Shown one piece after another: positions 38,901-49,767 of a stretch of DNA of 64,000 nucleotides (positions are counted from its first letter, which is position 1; each line of letters starts with the position of its first letter). The DNA comes from Gavia stellata (lineage: Eukaryota; Chordata; Aves; Gaviiformes; Gaviidae). The DNA lies in assembly GCF_030936135.1 (NCBI RefSeq), contig NC_082598.1, positions 33,660,687 to 33,724,686 on the forward strand, in the 5' to 3' direction. The notes under the pieces are model-generated. The model was not told the DNA's origin. It was given only the letters and a program-made list of their open reading frames with translations, and did no database searches. Made by a program: the position numbers and the translations under genes.

Positions 38901-40944
38901 ACATAATACACCACTGCTATATTACCTTTTCTTTTTTCTAAGTTAGATTTGCTGATTCAATTTAATGATGGTTAGAAGGCTGAGAGTTGGGGAGTTGCAG
39001 CTGGATTTTTGTGCTGTTTTTCCACATATGCTGTATCTTCATGTATTGATGTTCACTGTGCACTATCTGGTATCTCCTGTTGTCTCTCCTTCAGAGTTCT
39101 AGACAAGTCTTTTTACTTGTACTGTGGGTGAATTTTAGTCATCTTTTATTAGAGCAAATTCTCCTTACTTTGCACAAGATTAATTTAACAGGAAATTTCT
39201 AATTACATTACAGTTTTACAGTATGTAAGTAAAATATTTTTCATGGGGTAGGTGAAGGGGGTAGTTCAAGCATCTAAAAATCTATAAATATCTTAATTTG
39301 CAGTTGTGCAGACTCCTACTGAAGACATGAATCACGTTCTGATTAACTGTCCAAAAGTATTAGAGGAAAAGTAATGGAATTATATGCAATAAGCAGAAAT
39401 AAGGTTTGAGATTTATAAAAACAGAAGAATAAGTATACTGGTTTAGATTAGTAGCCCATCTACTTCTTGAGTGGGTGCTTTTTCTTTTCCTGTCTTCCTC
39501 TCCACAGTCATTTCAAGGGTATTTAAAAGCTGAGCAGTAAGGGCTTTTTTACCTTTTTATACTTCTCAGGTTCACTACTGACTCTGAGTTTCAAAAGTAA
39601 GACCCTATTTATTGAAGACACTTGAAATGCTAGTTCTACTCTGAAATCATGCACTTGAGAACCTGTCAGATTTCCAAGTTAGATGCTTTCTACAGTGTAG
39701 GGTAAAAGTTGAAAAGCTTTACACATTTGTGAGAATGATTGTGAATCAAGACCTAAACTAGCAATCCTTTGCTCACATTGAATTCTTTCTCGTTGAACAA
39801 GCTATGCTGTTTCTTGGAGATGAAGCTTCATTTGGTCACTTAGGCTTTTATGTAACAATAATGCTCTATTCACATATCCCATATTTATATAGTCATTTAT
39901 CTTTCTTCTCGGAAATGCAGGTTTTGATGGACAGTTTAATGTTACATAGGAGTTTTTATTTTCTTAGAGTTGCAGTCCAAGTGCTCTGCAAGCCAGACTT
40001 AAAGTAGCTGCTCATGAAGCTGAAGAAGAATCTGACACTATTGCAGAAGACTTCTTGGAAGGCAAAACAGAAATAGATGACTTTCTTAGTAGTTTCATGG
40101 AAAAGAGAACGGTATGTAATATACAAGTCATTCTAATCTGAGAGATACACAACACATAATTGTTGTAAATAAAAGTGAATTAATTTAAGACTTAAGAGTT
40201 TGAGCAGTCCTGTGATACAGAACAGTGCTTTAGTAAGCTCCAACAAAAAAAAAAAATATATCCCTAATTGGCTTCAGTCTATTTAGACTATAATCTGCAT
40301 TCTGAAGGCACATATTTTTAAGGCCCGAGTGCAAAGGTCTCCTGCATTAGACCCTCGTCCTGTGGTGTTTCAGATATTAATGTGCCGCTTTCTTCTATAT
40401 CTTATATAGGTATAGGGAAGATAGCTACATGGAGAATTTAAAAATCAGTAAGTCGGCATAGAATGACATGCTATATTAAGGAACCTTAATGTTTAATTTA
40501 TTAAACAACTTAAACTAATTATTCTGTTGATGGCTATCACCAAATAAGTAACTGAGGTTGAAAAACCACCGTTCTTGCTCATGCTGTGACAAGAGCAACT
40601 TACTGGGTAGTGTATCTTTCTTTAAAGATGCCTACTAAATGCATTTCGTAACATAGGAAATAATTCTCTTGTAAGCAGTTATGGATGAAATAATGTTATT
40701 GATATAGACAGCTGTTCAGCCTGAAGCTTGGAAGGGAGGTGGTTCACAGGGTTTTCCTTTTTTAAAGAGCCTGCTAAGTAGCTAAATCATTAAAGAGAAA
40801 CTGTAGTATGCATTATAAAAAAATTCCTTTCAGAATTCACTCTTCCTATGTCTTGTTTTGTAGCTCTGCCACTGTAGACGAGCCAAAGAGGAAAAACTTC
40901 AACAGGCAATAGCAATGCACAGCCAATTTCATGCTCCGCTATAG
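26826..40944 (+). CDS. VPS37A: VPS37A, ESCRT-I subunit
   Basis: Component of ESCRT-I (with TSG101, VPS28 and MVB12/UBAP1), which sorts ubiquitinated cargo into multivesicular bodies. Eleven coding exons: 26826-26953, 30984-31058, 31925-32039, 32947-33047, 33986-34202, 35250-35320, 37523-37650, 37738-37796, 37888-37956, 39968-40111, 40864-40944. All junctions are GT-AG and phases agree; 395 aa against 397 as I recall for human. The start MNWLFPLAKGG matches the family N-terminus. Residues about 20-150 form the UEV-like region with a proline-rich segment (FPFLPPYPPQE) after it; about 236-395 are the coiled-coil Mod(r)/VPS37 domain that packs with TSG101 and VPS28, ending AIAMHSQFHAPL. VPS37B, C and D lack the N-terminal region, so the paralogue call is firm. 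Two introns are very short (87 and 91 bp). Confidence 0.98.
26954..30983 (+). other. VPS37A: VPS37A intron 1
   Basis: The first 550 bp are CpG island, the rest AT-rich. No repeat family, RNA gene or alternative coding exon recognised. Confidence 0.75.
30984..31058 (+). CDS. VPS37A: VPS37A exon 2, residues 43-68
   Basis: IAEIQKDVEYRLPFTVNNLT ININ, both ends splitting codons (S43, I68). Acceptor TTGACAG, donor GTAAGT. Start of the UEV-like fold. Confidence 0.96.
31925..32039 (+). CDS. VPS37A: VPS37A exon 3, residues 68-106
   Basis: LLPPQFPQEKPVISVFPPVR through GVYVTGPLISN; acceptor TTTGCAG, donor GTATGT. The PPQFPQEKP and HHLMDKQG stretches are strongly conserved in VPS37A. Introns on either side (866 and 907 bp) hold nothing recognisable. 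Confidence 0.97.
32947..33047 (+). CDS. VPS37A: VPS37A exon 4, residues 107-140
   Basis: FTMHSDLGKIIQSLLDEFWK through STSFP plus two bases of Y140. Acceptor TTTTTACCAG, donor GTAAGT. Confidence 0.97.
33986..34202 (+). CDS. VPS37A: VPS37A exon 5, residues 140-212 (proline-rich linker)
   Basis: LFNKPAGMPSYAPQGFPFLP, then PYPPQETNR and a Ser/Thr-rich tract to AEAVLQ. Low-complexity linker between the UEV-like and Mod(r) regions and the most divergent part from human. Donor GTCTGT is weaker than the others. Introns 4 (938 bp) and 5 (1047 bp, with a 14-T run near 34463) hold nothing else. Confidence 0.96.
35250..35320 (+). CDS. VPS37A: VPS37A exon 6, residues 213-236
   Basis: VGQNGFTYKMPDVPDTFPEL SEL plus two bases of S236. 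Acceptor CCATTTAG, donor GTAAAT. Confidence 0.96.
36359..37263 (+). mobile_element. Solo LTR of an avian endogenous retrovirus (ERVL-like)
   Basis: A GC-richer block of about 905 bp with the features of a bird LTR family I recognise. Near the start is tggcaatgctttggtagc; there is a tandem array of cccacRYTggagcagg motifs; then a gccccc/ggggaggtagag stretch; an AATAAA at 37092-37097 followed by the R/U5-like ttttgcctgtgatcataatt; and an ending ...tcaacccact. It is flanked by the direct repeat GTAGC (36354-36358 and 37264-37268; AGTAGC is also possible), a target-site duplication. No gag, pol or env sequence is present, so it is a recombined solo LTR. It lies in the sense orientation of VPS37A. 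The terminal TG...CA is decayed, so it is not a very young insertion. Confidence 0.85.
36723..36884 (+). repeat. 51-bp tandem repeat inside the LTR
   Basis: The core motif (consensus CCCACRYTGGAGCAGG) recurs at 36766, 36818 and 36869, spaced 52 and 51 bp, with a diverged copy at about 36723-36738. Such arrays are typical of this LTR's U3. Confidence 0.8.
37523..37650 (+). CDS. VPS37A: VPS37A exon 7, residues 236-279 (Mod(r) start)
   Basis: ISQLTNMNEQEEVLLERFVT through ELVKSIEELA, first helices of the Mod(r) coiled-coil domain. Acceptor ATATAG, donor GTAAGA; followed by an intron of only 87 bp. Confidence 0.97.
37738..37796 (+). CDS. VPS37A: VPS37A exon 8, residues 279-298
   Basis: KNLLLEPNLEAKRQTVLDK, a coiled-coil segment, after acceptor TTTTACAG. 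It begins with seven A, a site prone to sequencing or replication slippage, but the frame is intact. The next intron is only 91 bp. Confidence 0.97.
37888..37956 (+). CDS. VPS37A: VPS37A exon 9, residues 299-321
   Basis: YEQLTQMKAAFEKKMQRQHE LSE, Mod(r) coiled coil; acceptor CTTCCAG, donor GTATAT. Confidence 0.97.
37957..39967 (+). other. VPS37A: VPS37A intron 9
   Basis: About 2 kb of AT-rich sequence. No repeat or RNA gene recognised. Confidence 0.75.
39968..40111 (+). CDS. VPS37A: VPS37A exon 10, residues 322-369
   Basis: SCSPSALQARLKVAAHEAEE through DDFLSSFMEKRT, core of the VPS37 C-terminal domain. Acceptor TTTCTTAG, donor GTATGT. The following 752-bp intron holds nothing recognised. 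Confidence 0.97.
40864..40944 (+). CDS. VPS37A: VPS37A exon 11, residues 370-395 and stop
   Basis: LCHCRRAKEEKLQQAIAMHS QFHAPL then TAG. The stop codon is immediately followed by gtaaac, a usable donor, and a good acceptor (tctttacag) lies at 41170, so the 3' UTR appears to be in a separate exon. Confidence 0.96.
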   Translation, partial: LCHCRRAKEEKLQQAIAMHSQFHAPL

Positions 40945-41170
40945 GTAAACTGCTGTTTTAATATTTGTGGTGAACTTTTTTTTTTAACAATTTGCCTCAT
41001 TGTCACACACTTACAAATTGATAACTGCAAATAGATTTGTTACAATGCTTATTGTTTTAACAATGCTTTCTGTGGAAATCAAGTATGTACTGCATCTATT
41101 GTTAGTTGTATTTAAAACATAACTTCTGGAGGAGTTAAAAATGTCTAATTGTGGAAATTTGTCTTTACAG

Positions 41171-41240
41171 ACTTGCTGCAAGCTACACCTGCCAAGAGAA
41201 CGAGTGAAAAACCCAATAAAGCACACTTTTTAATAACTAT
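41171..41240 (+). other. VPS37A: VPS37A 3' UTR exon (inferred)
   Basis: Follows the acceptor TCTTTACAG after a 226-bp intron. It contains acttgctgcaagct and AATAAA at 41215-41220. The right end is an estimate from the poly(A) signal; longer forms are possible. Confidence 0.65.
41215..41220 (+). terminator. VPS37A: VPS37A poly(A) signal
   Basis: Canonical AATAAA about 45 bp into the inferred last exon, followed by a T-rich stretch. Confidence 0.65.
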
Positions 41241-44108
41241 GATTTGCAAATAAGCATTTCATCTTACGTGGTTGTATTTATAGAAGAGATTGTATACAGA
41301 GTTGGGATGGTTTTTGTACAAATTAGAATGTCTCTTTATATTCTCATTGTACTCAAGAATCCTTCTATTGCAATCTTTGCACTAATTTCTTGTATTTATT
41401 GTTGATAGTTCTTATTATATTTAAGTTCCTGCTGCTATACTCCATTCTTCAGAGATTAAATATCTAAACATGTAATTTTGACTAGCTTTTTACATTTTTA
41501 TAAAAACATAATTCATATCTTTTGTATTTTGAACTTTAAACATAGATTTGGTTTGATCTGTGGAAGAGTTTGAGATAAATAGTGATAGGGCTTTGGAAAC
41601 TGAAGAAGTTCGTAATTTGAGATTGTCAGTGGATTCACAAGCTGACTTTTCTTGAAGCCAAAATGTTTAAGAACAAGTTTTTTACTTTTAAGTAATAATA
41701 CAAAACTAAGTATAGCCTGTATTGTGTTTTGGATAAGTAGATTTGGATTAAGCAAAGGGTATGTTGGAACAAATTATATTGGAATCAGAATAGAATGATC
41801 TCTGCATAGATTTGGTATGTTGCTCAGTAGCACCGATGCACTTGATCTCCGGAGTGGCTTGGTACCTACCATTGTAATTAAACACAGTTTTCACCTAACA
41901 GTTTCATTTTCATATTTGTTTTTACTTAAAGGAAAAATAATCAGGTCAGCTCCCAGTTTGTGTTTTATGCAATATGAGTATGTTCATCATGTGAGGAACT
42001 CAAAAGCACTTTACAAAAATCAGTTCTGAAGTTCTTTGTGAAGTAGCAGTTACTTTTTCCTAATTTTAAGGACCAAAGAAACTAATTTGGCTGGAGTTGC
42101 ATAGTGTGCTATGTTAAGGCCAGTGATAGAATTTGGAAGCAAGACTTAATTCTGCCCTTTAATCCCTTAATCTTGCCTCTGGTGAGCTGACTTTTTTTAG
42201 GATGGGGGTATATCTGGTGAGAACGGATAGGACCAAGTGCAGTATTCTATAGGAGAAAAATAACAACCCCTAAATACATGCAGCTATATTCTCTCTTGCT
42301 CTTGCAAAAAGACACATTCTTTTTCTTAACCTTGTCAGTGCATTAGGTTTTCATGGAGACAGTCAAGTTTCAGAAGAACAGAAGGAACTGCACAGTTCTG
42401 AGAGATAGATAAGATAAAGCACTGATTAAGTAATCTAGCAGGAATCCTGCTTCCTTCTTGTCAGGAAGCAGTCTGGAGACAAACCTCTTAGCCAAGACGC
42501 TGCCTCTGTATCACTGATCTTCAGTCAGTCCTAAACTCAGTGCTCTTCTAGCAAAACATAATAAGGTATTTCTTCTGAATTGGAGAAAAGTGAGTAAATT
42601 TGGAGTTACGAAAATCACATAAGTGCAAGGAGTCTGTTCCACAGGCTAGTGAATCTTCAAATGGCGCTTTAGTCTCAGGTCTGTCATACTTTACAGTACT
42701 GTGGTTGTCTGTCTTAAGCTACTGCCTTTCAGGGCAAGTAAACTATTCACTGGTATTTGATGGGATTTTTCTTTGTAAAGCTGGTCCAAATGCTGAGATT
42801 AGATGTCCCAAGCAAATAGAGCTATGGTCCAAATCAAAGAAGATACTTAGGTGCCTGAAAAAATAAACAGGTTGTAAATGCCATGGTTAAGCAATAATTT
42901 TAGAGAATCTTCTTGCAAAAAACATTTCTACTGACTGTGCATAATACTGCTTGTGTATTGTCGTAGCACTTCTGCTAATGTGCTAACTAAAGCCCTGATG
43001 AAAAATGAGATTGCCTAGGTTTCCAAGTGGTTCTGGACTTGGGTGTCTGAGTGGTGTTCTGCAGCTCTGGAGAAGAGTTAGATTTAAGTCACGAGCTTAA
43101 AGACTAGACATAGAATCCTGTACAAGGCTTTTTGTTGTTGCTTCTTCCTTGTAAGCAGAGAAAGGAACAGATGACCAAACACCCAGTGTTCTTCCCAAGC
43201 TGGGCTAGTATCTTTTTCATACATTTTATAATGGCATGGAATGACATACTTCTGTCCTGATTTGCCTCCTCCTGTTGAATGTTATGTGGTGTATTATGGT
43301 GCTGTACTGTGACTGAACTCTCTAGCCAGGTCATCTTCAGGGGCTTTGCTTCCCAAACTAGTACAAGTTCTCAACACTTCAGCTTTTCCTCTTATGTGAC
43401 TTTTGTGAGCAAATTTACAAATTCAGGACTTCTCCATGGAGTCCTTCTGATGGTAATGGAGGAGAGTCTAGAAGAAAATGGCACTGTTCAATGCAAGTTC
43501 TTAGTACAGTATTTCTTGTTCAGGGATATGAAAGTTTAAGGTCTTCTCCTTTCTCCCTTTCTGTTCTCTCTCTCATATCGTTGTTCCTATTCTTAGGATT
43601 TTTTTTCCCCTATTTTTTAGCCCCTTCTGCAGTCACAAACCCATCCTCTAGAAAAGAAGCACAGAAGTCTCCCTATTCTGCACTGGTGTAGCTACAGGTA
43701 TCCTGTCACATGCAGGAATGGCCAACCTGTTTCTGGCCCTTAAAGGACAAGCCAGCTTGCTGCTGTTTGTTTCGGGTTTTTTTCTTTTCTTTTAGTCCTA
43801 CACTGCTTGTGCCAATGCGAACATTTTTCTTCATAGGTAATCGTCATACTTTCGCCAGAAGACTTAGTAGAACACTGGTAACACTCTGTCAGAGTTAGGT
43901 TGGCTTCTAGCACGCTGGTAGTTCACTGTTAAGCACATTTCTTACCTTATTTTGCTGAAATGTGGGGTATAGGTGTAAATCCAGCTTTAAACAATTCCCT
44001 GTGAAGTGTAAGAAAATGGCAGCTGCTGTTAGATGCATATTCTAAAATCTTTTGAACTGCGTCAAGTGAACTCTTAAGCAGCCTGGAATAATGGGCTACA
44101 TAGAGTGA

Positions 44109-44320
44109 CTTGTTTCTGGAGATCCTTGCACTGTCATGCTCATGATGAGGTGTTCTGCCAGGTGGAAAAGTAAAATAAATGAGCAAGAAATAAAAGAGTA
44201 AGGAGGTGGCTTGTTTCTGGAGATCCTTGCACTGTCATGCTCATGATGAGGTGTTCTGCCAAGTGGAAAAGTAAAATAAATGAGCAAGAAATAAGAGTAA
44301 GGAGGTGGCTTGTCTCTGGT
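44109..44320. repeat. Tandem duplication, about 101-bp unit, 2.1 copies
   Basis: Copy 1 is 44109-44209 and copy 2 is 44210-44308 (two bases shorter in an A/G run). A third copy breaks off after about 11 bases (cttgtctctgg). The copies differ by only a few bases, so the duplication is recent or homogenised. The minus strand shows repeated similar open frames as a by-product. Confidence 0.95.
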
Positions 44321-44871
44321 GTTGCAGTAGTTTGGGGTGGGCGTAAAGGTGCGTTCTGTATTGTAACTACTAATTGAGTTTGGGTTTTGCCTAATTTTAA
44401 CATTGGATCTTGCTGCTAGATGTTTTCTATAGCTGAATTTAGGCCTTTTGTTCCTCTCTGAGTCAAGTGACTACTTAAATCCAGAACTGAATTCTCCATA
44501 TAGTAATTGTAACTAATGCTATTCCATTTTTAAAATACAAATCTGAAATTAAGTAGGTTTCATTTTAGAGTGATTTTTGTATACAACTGGTGTTAATGGT
44601 ACATTCTTCTGGGGCTTACAGAAGAAAGTTTTTCTGTGTTTCACAGTGTATTTGACATGCTAACCTTTCTGAAAGACGTGGATTGTCAGGTACATACAGC
44701 TATACTAGCCACCACTACAAGCAAGAGACTATAATTAAGTTAGTTCTAAGCAGTATCTAATGATCTACTATAGTTCTGTTGTTCACTCTGTACATACTCC
44801 TGCAGCTTTGCCACTTTGGACCTTAACAAAATGCGGAAGTTAGCAATCTTTTAGTCTTGTTTCTCTTGACA

Positions 44872-44918
44872 TAAGTGTTTATTTGAAAGTGTTTCTCAGC
44901 AGGCTAATAATGCCACAA
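44872..44918 (+). repeat. Dispersed 47-bp direct repeat, copy A
   Basis: Begins taagtgtttatttgaaag and ends aataatgccacaa. It differs from copy B at 47005-47051 at one position (gtgttt versus gtggtt). The flanks are unrelated. Confidence 0.9.
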
Positions 44919-47004
44919 GTTCTTACTGCTCCCTTCAAAGATTAGGATAAATCTTTCTAAAAGAGAGATTTAAGAGACCTTCAAGTAAAACTGAATTAAA
45001 ACTCTGGCAACAAAGTTAGGTCAGTTATCACAGTCTTACCTTGTACATTATTCTGAACAGTAAATACTGTAATGTTTTAAGCTTTGGGAGGCTTTGGTAT
45101 TTTTAATGTATCTTGTAATTGTCTTAACTTATGGATAGAGTTGGGCATTGCAGGGCTTGTTGGATGGATACAGAATTGTGTTGGAAACACGCAGTAAGCT
45201 ATTTAAGGACAAACTTTTAATCTTTGTTTGTAGTTATTTTAGCTTTTCCTGTTTAATCCTTTCAACAGTAGTAATTGCTGGAACCACCTTCACTAAAATG
45301 GGCTTTGAAAAGCCATATTGCATCTCTGACTACTGCTCTTGTAAATGCCTTGTTTTGGTCAGATACCTGTAGAGATCAAATTTATGTATAGTAATAAGCT
45401 ACAGAGAAAACCTGTATATCGATAATAAGGGAATACCTTAACATAAAGCACTATGTTCTTTAGTCCTTGGAAACAGAATAAATTAATCTGAATAACCTTG
45501 GCAACCAGTAGACTTAAAAATTAGCCCTTGCCTGAATTCAGTTACAACGATTCTAGTGGACCTATAAGGTTTCATTAGCTTCTTTACAGAATGATTTATA
45601 GTAAAAGACCACTAAATTTTATTTTAAGATTTAACATGATTTGCTTTGCTGGGTCCAGGTGCTTTACTGGCAATTTAAATAATATAAGTAAAGTTGAATG
45701 CTTCTTTTACCTTTCCTTCTCATCCCCCCAGTCTCTGGCAGTGTTTCTCTGAATTTGGGGTTTGCTGTACACTTGGCCCTAGATCTTTGGCAGATTTTTC
45801 ACTAGTCTTAGTACTGTGATAAGTTGACCTACTTTTAACATCTCCCTTCCCAAATGAATTGTCAGTGATTTACCTGTCATTGGAGGATTTTTCAGTCACT
45901 GTGGTGTTTACCTGTCTGCACTACAGAGTGTAAGGGTGACCAGCCAATCTAAAAGCTACGCTCAACCTTCAGCCTACGCACAGAAGCAGCCCATTGTCTC
46001 GACTATGTTTGTGATAAACTTGAGGACTCTGTGTGCAGATCAGGGCAGCGTCCACATAAAAGCATCAAGTTAGCTGGTCAACAGTGACGAAATAATTATC
46101 TTCGTTGCAAAGGCTACCTCCTTGTGTTGCTGGGTTTTAATTGTTATTAGTTTGTGTCATCAAACATCTTTATGCTATGTAAACCGGTGCTCTGGCTTGC
46201 CCCTGTCTTCAAAGAATGTGGTTCCCTGCCTTACTGCTAATTGTACAAAGAGCTTTCCTTCCCTGCCTCCTTCCTTTTACTTATTTTTTTTCTTTCCTTA
46301 CTTTTAATGATATCCTTTGGTCTGGGTTGTGCCCTCCAACATTTTAATTTTATTTCTCAGCTTTTCAGTTTACCACCTTTGTCTATGTCTTGTATAGAGC
46401 TACCAATAAAAGCAGCTCGTGAATACGTTTTCTTTCTGTTCTTTAGATGGTAGAGAAAACTTCAGCTGTTTGATCCCATTGCCTTCAGTGTCCTTTAGAT
46501 GCACATTTTCATACTAAAGAACAGCCTGAACTTAGTGAGGCTGGAATTACCCCACAGAAATCTATAATGCTTTTCTAATCCTGTCTTTCCAGCAATTTAG
46601 TTACGTTCATGTGTGTCCTATTTCAAATTACAGTGGGCTTATGCCAAATTTGCAAGGATTTGCAGTAGAGCGGGGATCCCCACAAGGCTACAAGAAAATG
46701 AAGTTCACTGTGTGGTTTTCACATCCATTTTGTTTTGCATTCCCTAAAAAAAAAATACAGGTGTGTAACACGCTCCCATATAATTAACTCAATTGACAGG
46801 AGCCTCAGTTTTCTTAGTTATCAGTTATAGATTCCTCCGCAGGTTGAACTACTGGATTCAAGTATCAAAGTAGGTAAGATACAAAAATCCCTTCAGCTCA
46901 GTGACCAAGTGACTCTTGAGTAAATGAAGAACTATATTACAAAAATTGGGAAAGCAAACCTTTGTCTCGTTCACTGGTGTGAAATAACGTAACACTAAAT
47001 GACC

Positions 47005-47051
47005 TAAGTGTTTATTTGAAAGTGGTTCTCAGCAGGCTAATAATGCCACAA
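47005..47051 (+). repeat. Dispersed 47-bp direct repeat, copy B
   Basis: Partner of the copy at 44872-44918, same orientation, 2133 bp away, one mismatch in 47. Confidence 0.9.
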
Positions 47052-48760
47052 ATACATACATTACAATGAAAACCGTAATAGCTAATGCAAAATTCCAAAG
47101 ACTGAAAGGCACATCACAGAGGGCTGCTAAGTAAAGGCTTAATATAAAATGTTAATATGTTAATATTTCAGTTGTAAAGCTAGTTACAAAGAGTTGCATA
47201 AGCGAGATGAAGACAGTGCTTTGAATTTGCATATATTGCTGTTCTGCATTTATTTCTAGACATGTCTAATAGAACACAATACCATCATACACCATTTCAC
47301 ATTTTAAAGATGTGCAGTAATACTGCCCATTTTCAAACTCATTTTTAGGCAGAATATTTGTGTGTTTTCATTGCTGACTTTGCAGTATGTTTATTTAATT
47401 TGAGAAAACCCATTCAAAATCTCCTTTAATACCATAGATTTTACAAGCTGTGTTCAAATATGAAACATTTTTAAAAGTGCAATTAAAATCAGGGCTTTCA
47501 TTTATTAAAAATTCATAAAGATTAAAAACCAGAAGGCTAGATTCTCAACAGAGTATAAATTATAGCTGTATTTATTTCAGTTGAACTACATTGATTTATC
47601 AAATTGAGGATCTGGCCTTTCCAGAATAACAATAAGATAAATCTTGCTGTCAGGAATTGAATTATTTGTTCAAATACAGCAGTTCCCTTAAGAGGATATT
47701 AATAATAATGAAGTTTACCTACTCATTTTTAATAAAGTAAGTTCATAGAACAGAATGAAAAGCCATTCCGTAAAACCAGACTGAATAGTAAAATCTAAAG
47801 CTTCTAAATTGAGGTATATTTCTATAATTTAATTCTGCCTGTAAGTCTGTATTTGAAGGAGTAGTATGAAATGCAATCAAAGTAAACTTGCATTACTACC
47901 ACTTTGCTTTAGTAGAATTCAATACCACATTGTTTCCAAGCAGGTAAGAGCAGCCATATGAATTATATTTTTAACTGCTTGCTTTAATTAAAAAAAGAAA
48001 AAAACAAACCCAACATTGGAAGAATTGCATCCTGATGTGGAAGCCTTTTTAGTGAGTTTCAAAACATCCCAAATTTTAAAATTTTTCAGTGGTTTACTTC
48101 TGTACCTATGACCATGAAAGCTATTATTCCTACTCTTAAAGAAAATTCTTAAACCAAACAAGATTAAACTTTATGTTGTGGTGAATCAGTCTTTTTCTTA
48201 AATTAGCATTGCCATGCTCTGTTCAGGTTGGCAAATACTAAAAGGGAAATTTTGTGTGAGAATAAAAAAAACCCCTTGGTTGTGGTTAGTTTATCTTGAA
48301 CAATAAAATTTGGAAGAAATATTCTTTATAACAGTTCCTTTATGGGCTTAACCTTCCTTTAATTCTGAATTTGGAGTGGTACTTTAATAAGTAATTTTTA
48401 TAAGTGATTTTTGATTTCCTGTTCTCTCTACTGTGTATGTACCTCACTCCCACTCAAATAAAATGCTTTCAAATAGGAATCAAAATAGGCTGGAGAATTT
48501 GGAGTTTTATTACCTTTAAAATTTTACCTTCATATCTTATGTAGGCGGTTTGGAACAAGGGTAAGATACGAACAATCAAACCTGAGAACAAAACATAAAG
48601 AGGCTAGAGTATACTGCCTAAAGTACCTTTCATTATAAAGGGATGCTTTACCATGAGGGCTGTGTAAGTATCATTATATTCTGTGAAGTTTTGCTCACAG
48701 AAACTACTGAACTTTCAACAGTGGCTGAGAGTTGAGTACAAATGGGATGCATTCACGTGT

Positions 48761-48781
48761 AGCAGCAGCAGCAGCAGCAGC
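48761..48781 (+). repeat. (AGC)7 trinucleotide microsatellite
   Basis: Seven perfect AGC units, in the presumed MTMR7 3' UTR or just downstream of it (CTG sense on the MTMR7 strand would read GCT). Confidence 0.95.
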
Positions 48782-49407
48782 TTCTTACTAAAGGATATTT
48801 TTGCAAGACCAAAGCTTCATTTGTTCCCTAAGCCAGCATGTCCATTTATTAGTTTTACTTTGCCGTAAAGGATTCTAGTAGGAGAATATGCAAAATAATT
48901 GTTGGAATTCAAAATTTAACACCTCCCATGAAAAAGAAAGTGAAGAATATACACAATATGTCTGAAGGCAAAAAGGCTCTACAAAATTAAGTTTTGACTG
49001 ATTCACCAGTAAGGCTAACACTAATAAATATTCAACAATGTCCCTATATGTAAGAGAGTATTTTGGAATTTCACGTCTTTGGAGAAGAACTATTATTTTC
49101 TACAATAAATAATTATGGAAATATACAAAGTAAGGAATGATTATGTACAGCATTGATAAAGTTAAAACAAATACCACATTGGCTTAACTAAATATAACAG
49201 CAGATATTACCTTTCTTTAGCATTATGTCTTAAAACTAATAATGGCTTTTTCTGCTTAGATCTTTACTTACACAATTGCACAGTTCCCTTTCTTTGGATT
49301 ATTTCTTTAGGCCACAGACCACTCCCATTCTTCATCTGATGAAAAGATGTCATTCCAGACTGTGAAAGACTCAACTTCATCTGGATCCTTGCTGTTGTGA
49401 AGGTATT

Positions 49408-49767
49408 TCAGACTGCCAGAAATACAGCCTCATCTGAATCCTTGCCACTGTCTTCACTAGGCAAGCAGCCACCCCCACTTGGGGACCTACAGCTTAAGTC
49501 CTCTACACCAGACTCCTGATCGCTGTTAGCTGAGAGGTCGGGATCAGAGCTTTTCAGGTTGTCCTGTGTCAAAATCAGGGCTGAATCTTCTTCATCCCCT
49601 TGTGAAGGGCTCCGGGATGGGAACGATTTCAGATCATTGCTATACTCCTGGGGAGTGTTAGCTAAGCTGTTGTTGGAAGTACAAAGCCCTAACTGTTTGC
49701 TTCGGTCTTCTTGCTTACTCTCAACTTTATTGCCAGTTAATTGCGATTTCTGAAGATTCGCCAATTT
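49408..49767 (-). CDS. MTMR7: MTMR7 last coding exon (119 C-terminal residues)
   Basis: Opens with [10 protein letters not shown], the end of the coiled coil, then a Ser/Asp-rich tail with [20 protein letters not shown] and [16 protein letters not shown], ending [10 protein letters not shown] and TGA. Acceptor CTGATTTTCAG. The tail is probably disordered and phosphorylatable. Confidence 0.97.
   Translation of the reverse strand, partial: KLANLQKSQLTGNKVESKQEDRSKQLGLCTSNNSLANTPQEYSNDLKSFPSRSPSQGDEEDSALILTQDNLKSSDPDLSANSDQESGVEDLSCRSPSGGGCLPSEDSGKDSDEAVFLAV

Larger units (their letters stand above)
41241..49407. other. Convergent intergenic region, VPS37A/MTMR7 (with MTMR7 3' UTR)
   Basis: About 8 kb between two genes that converge. 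The right part must include MTMR7 3' UTR, but minus-strand AATAAA signals are many here (for example about 48504, 48844, 47394), so I cannot choose one. No coding exon is recognised. Content: a 101-bp tandem duplication at 44109-44320, a 47-bp duplicated segment (44872 and 47005) and an (AGC)7 microsatellite. Confidence 0.6.

Noticed and set aside
43947-44403. Three overlapping minus-strand frames with similar sequences
   Set aside because: Their similarity comes from the 101-bp tandem DNA duplication, not from a gene family.
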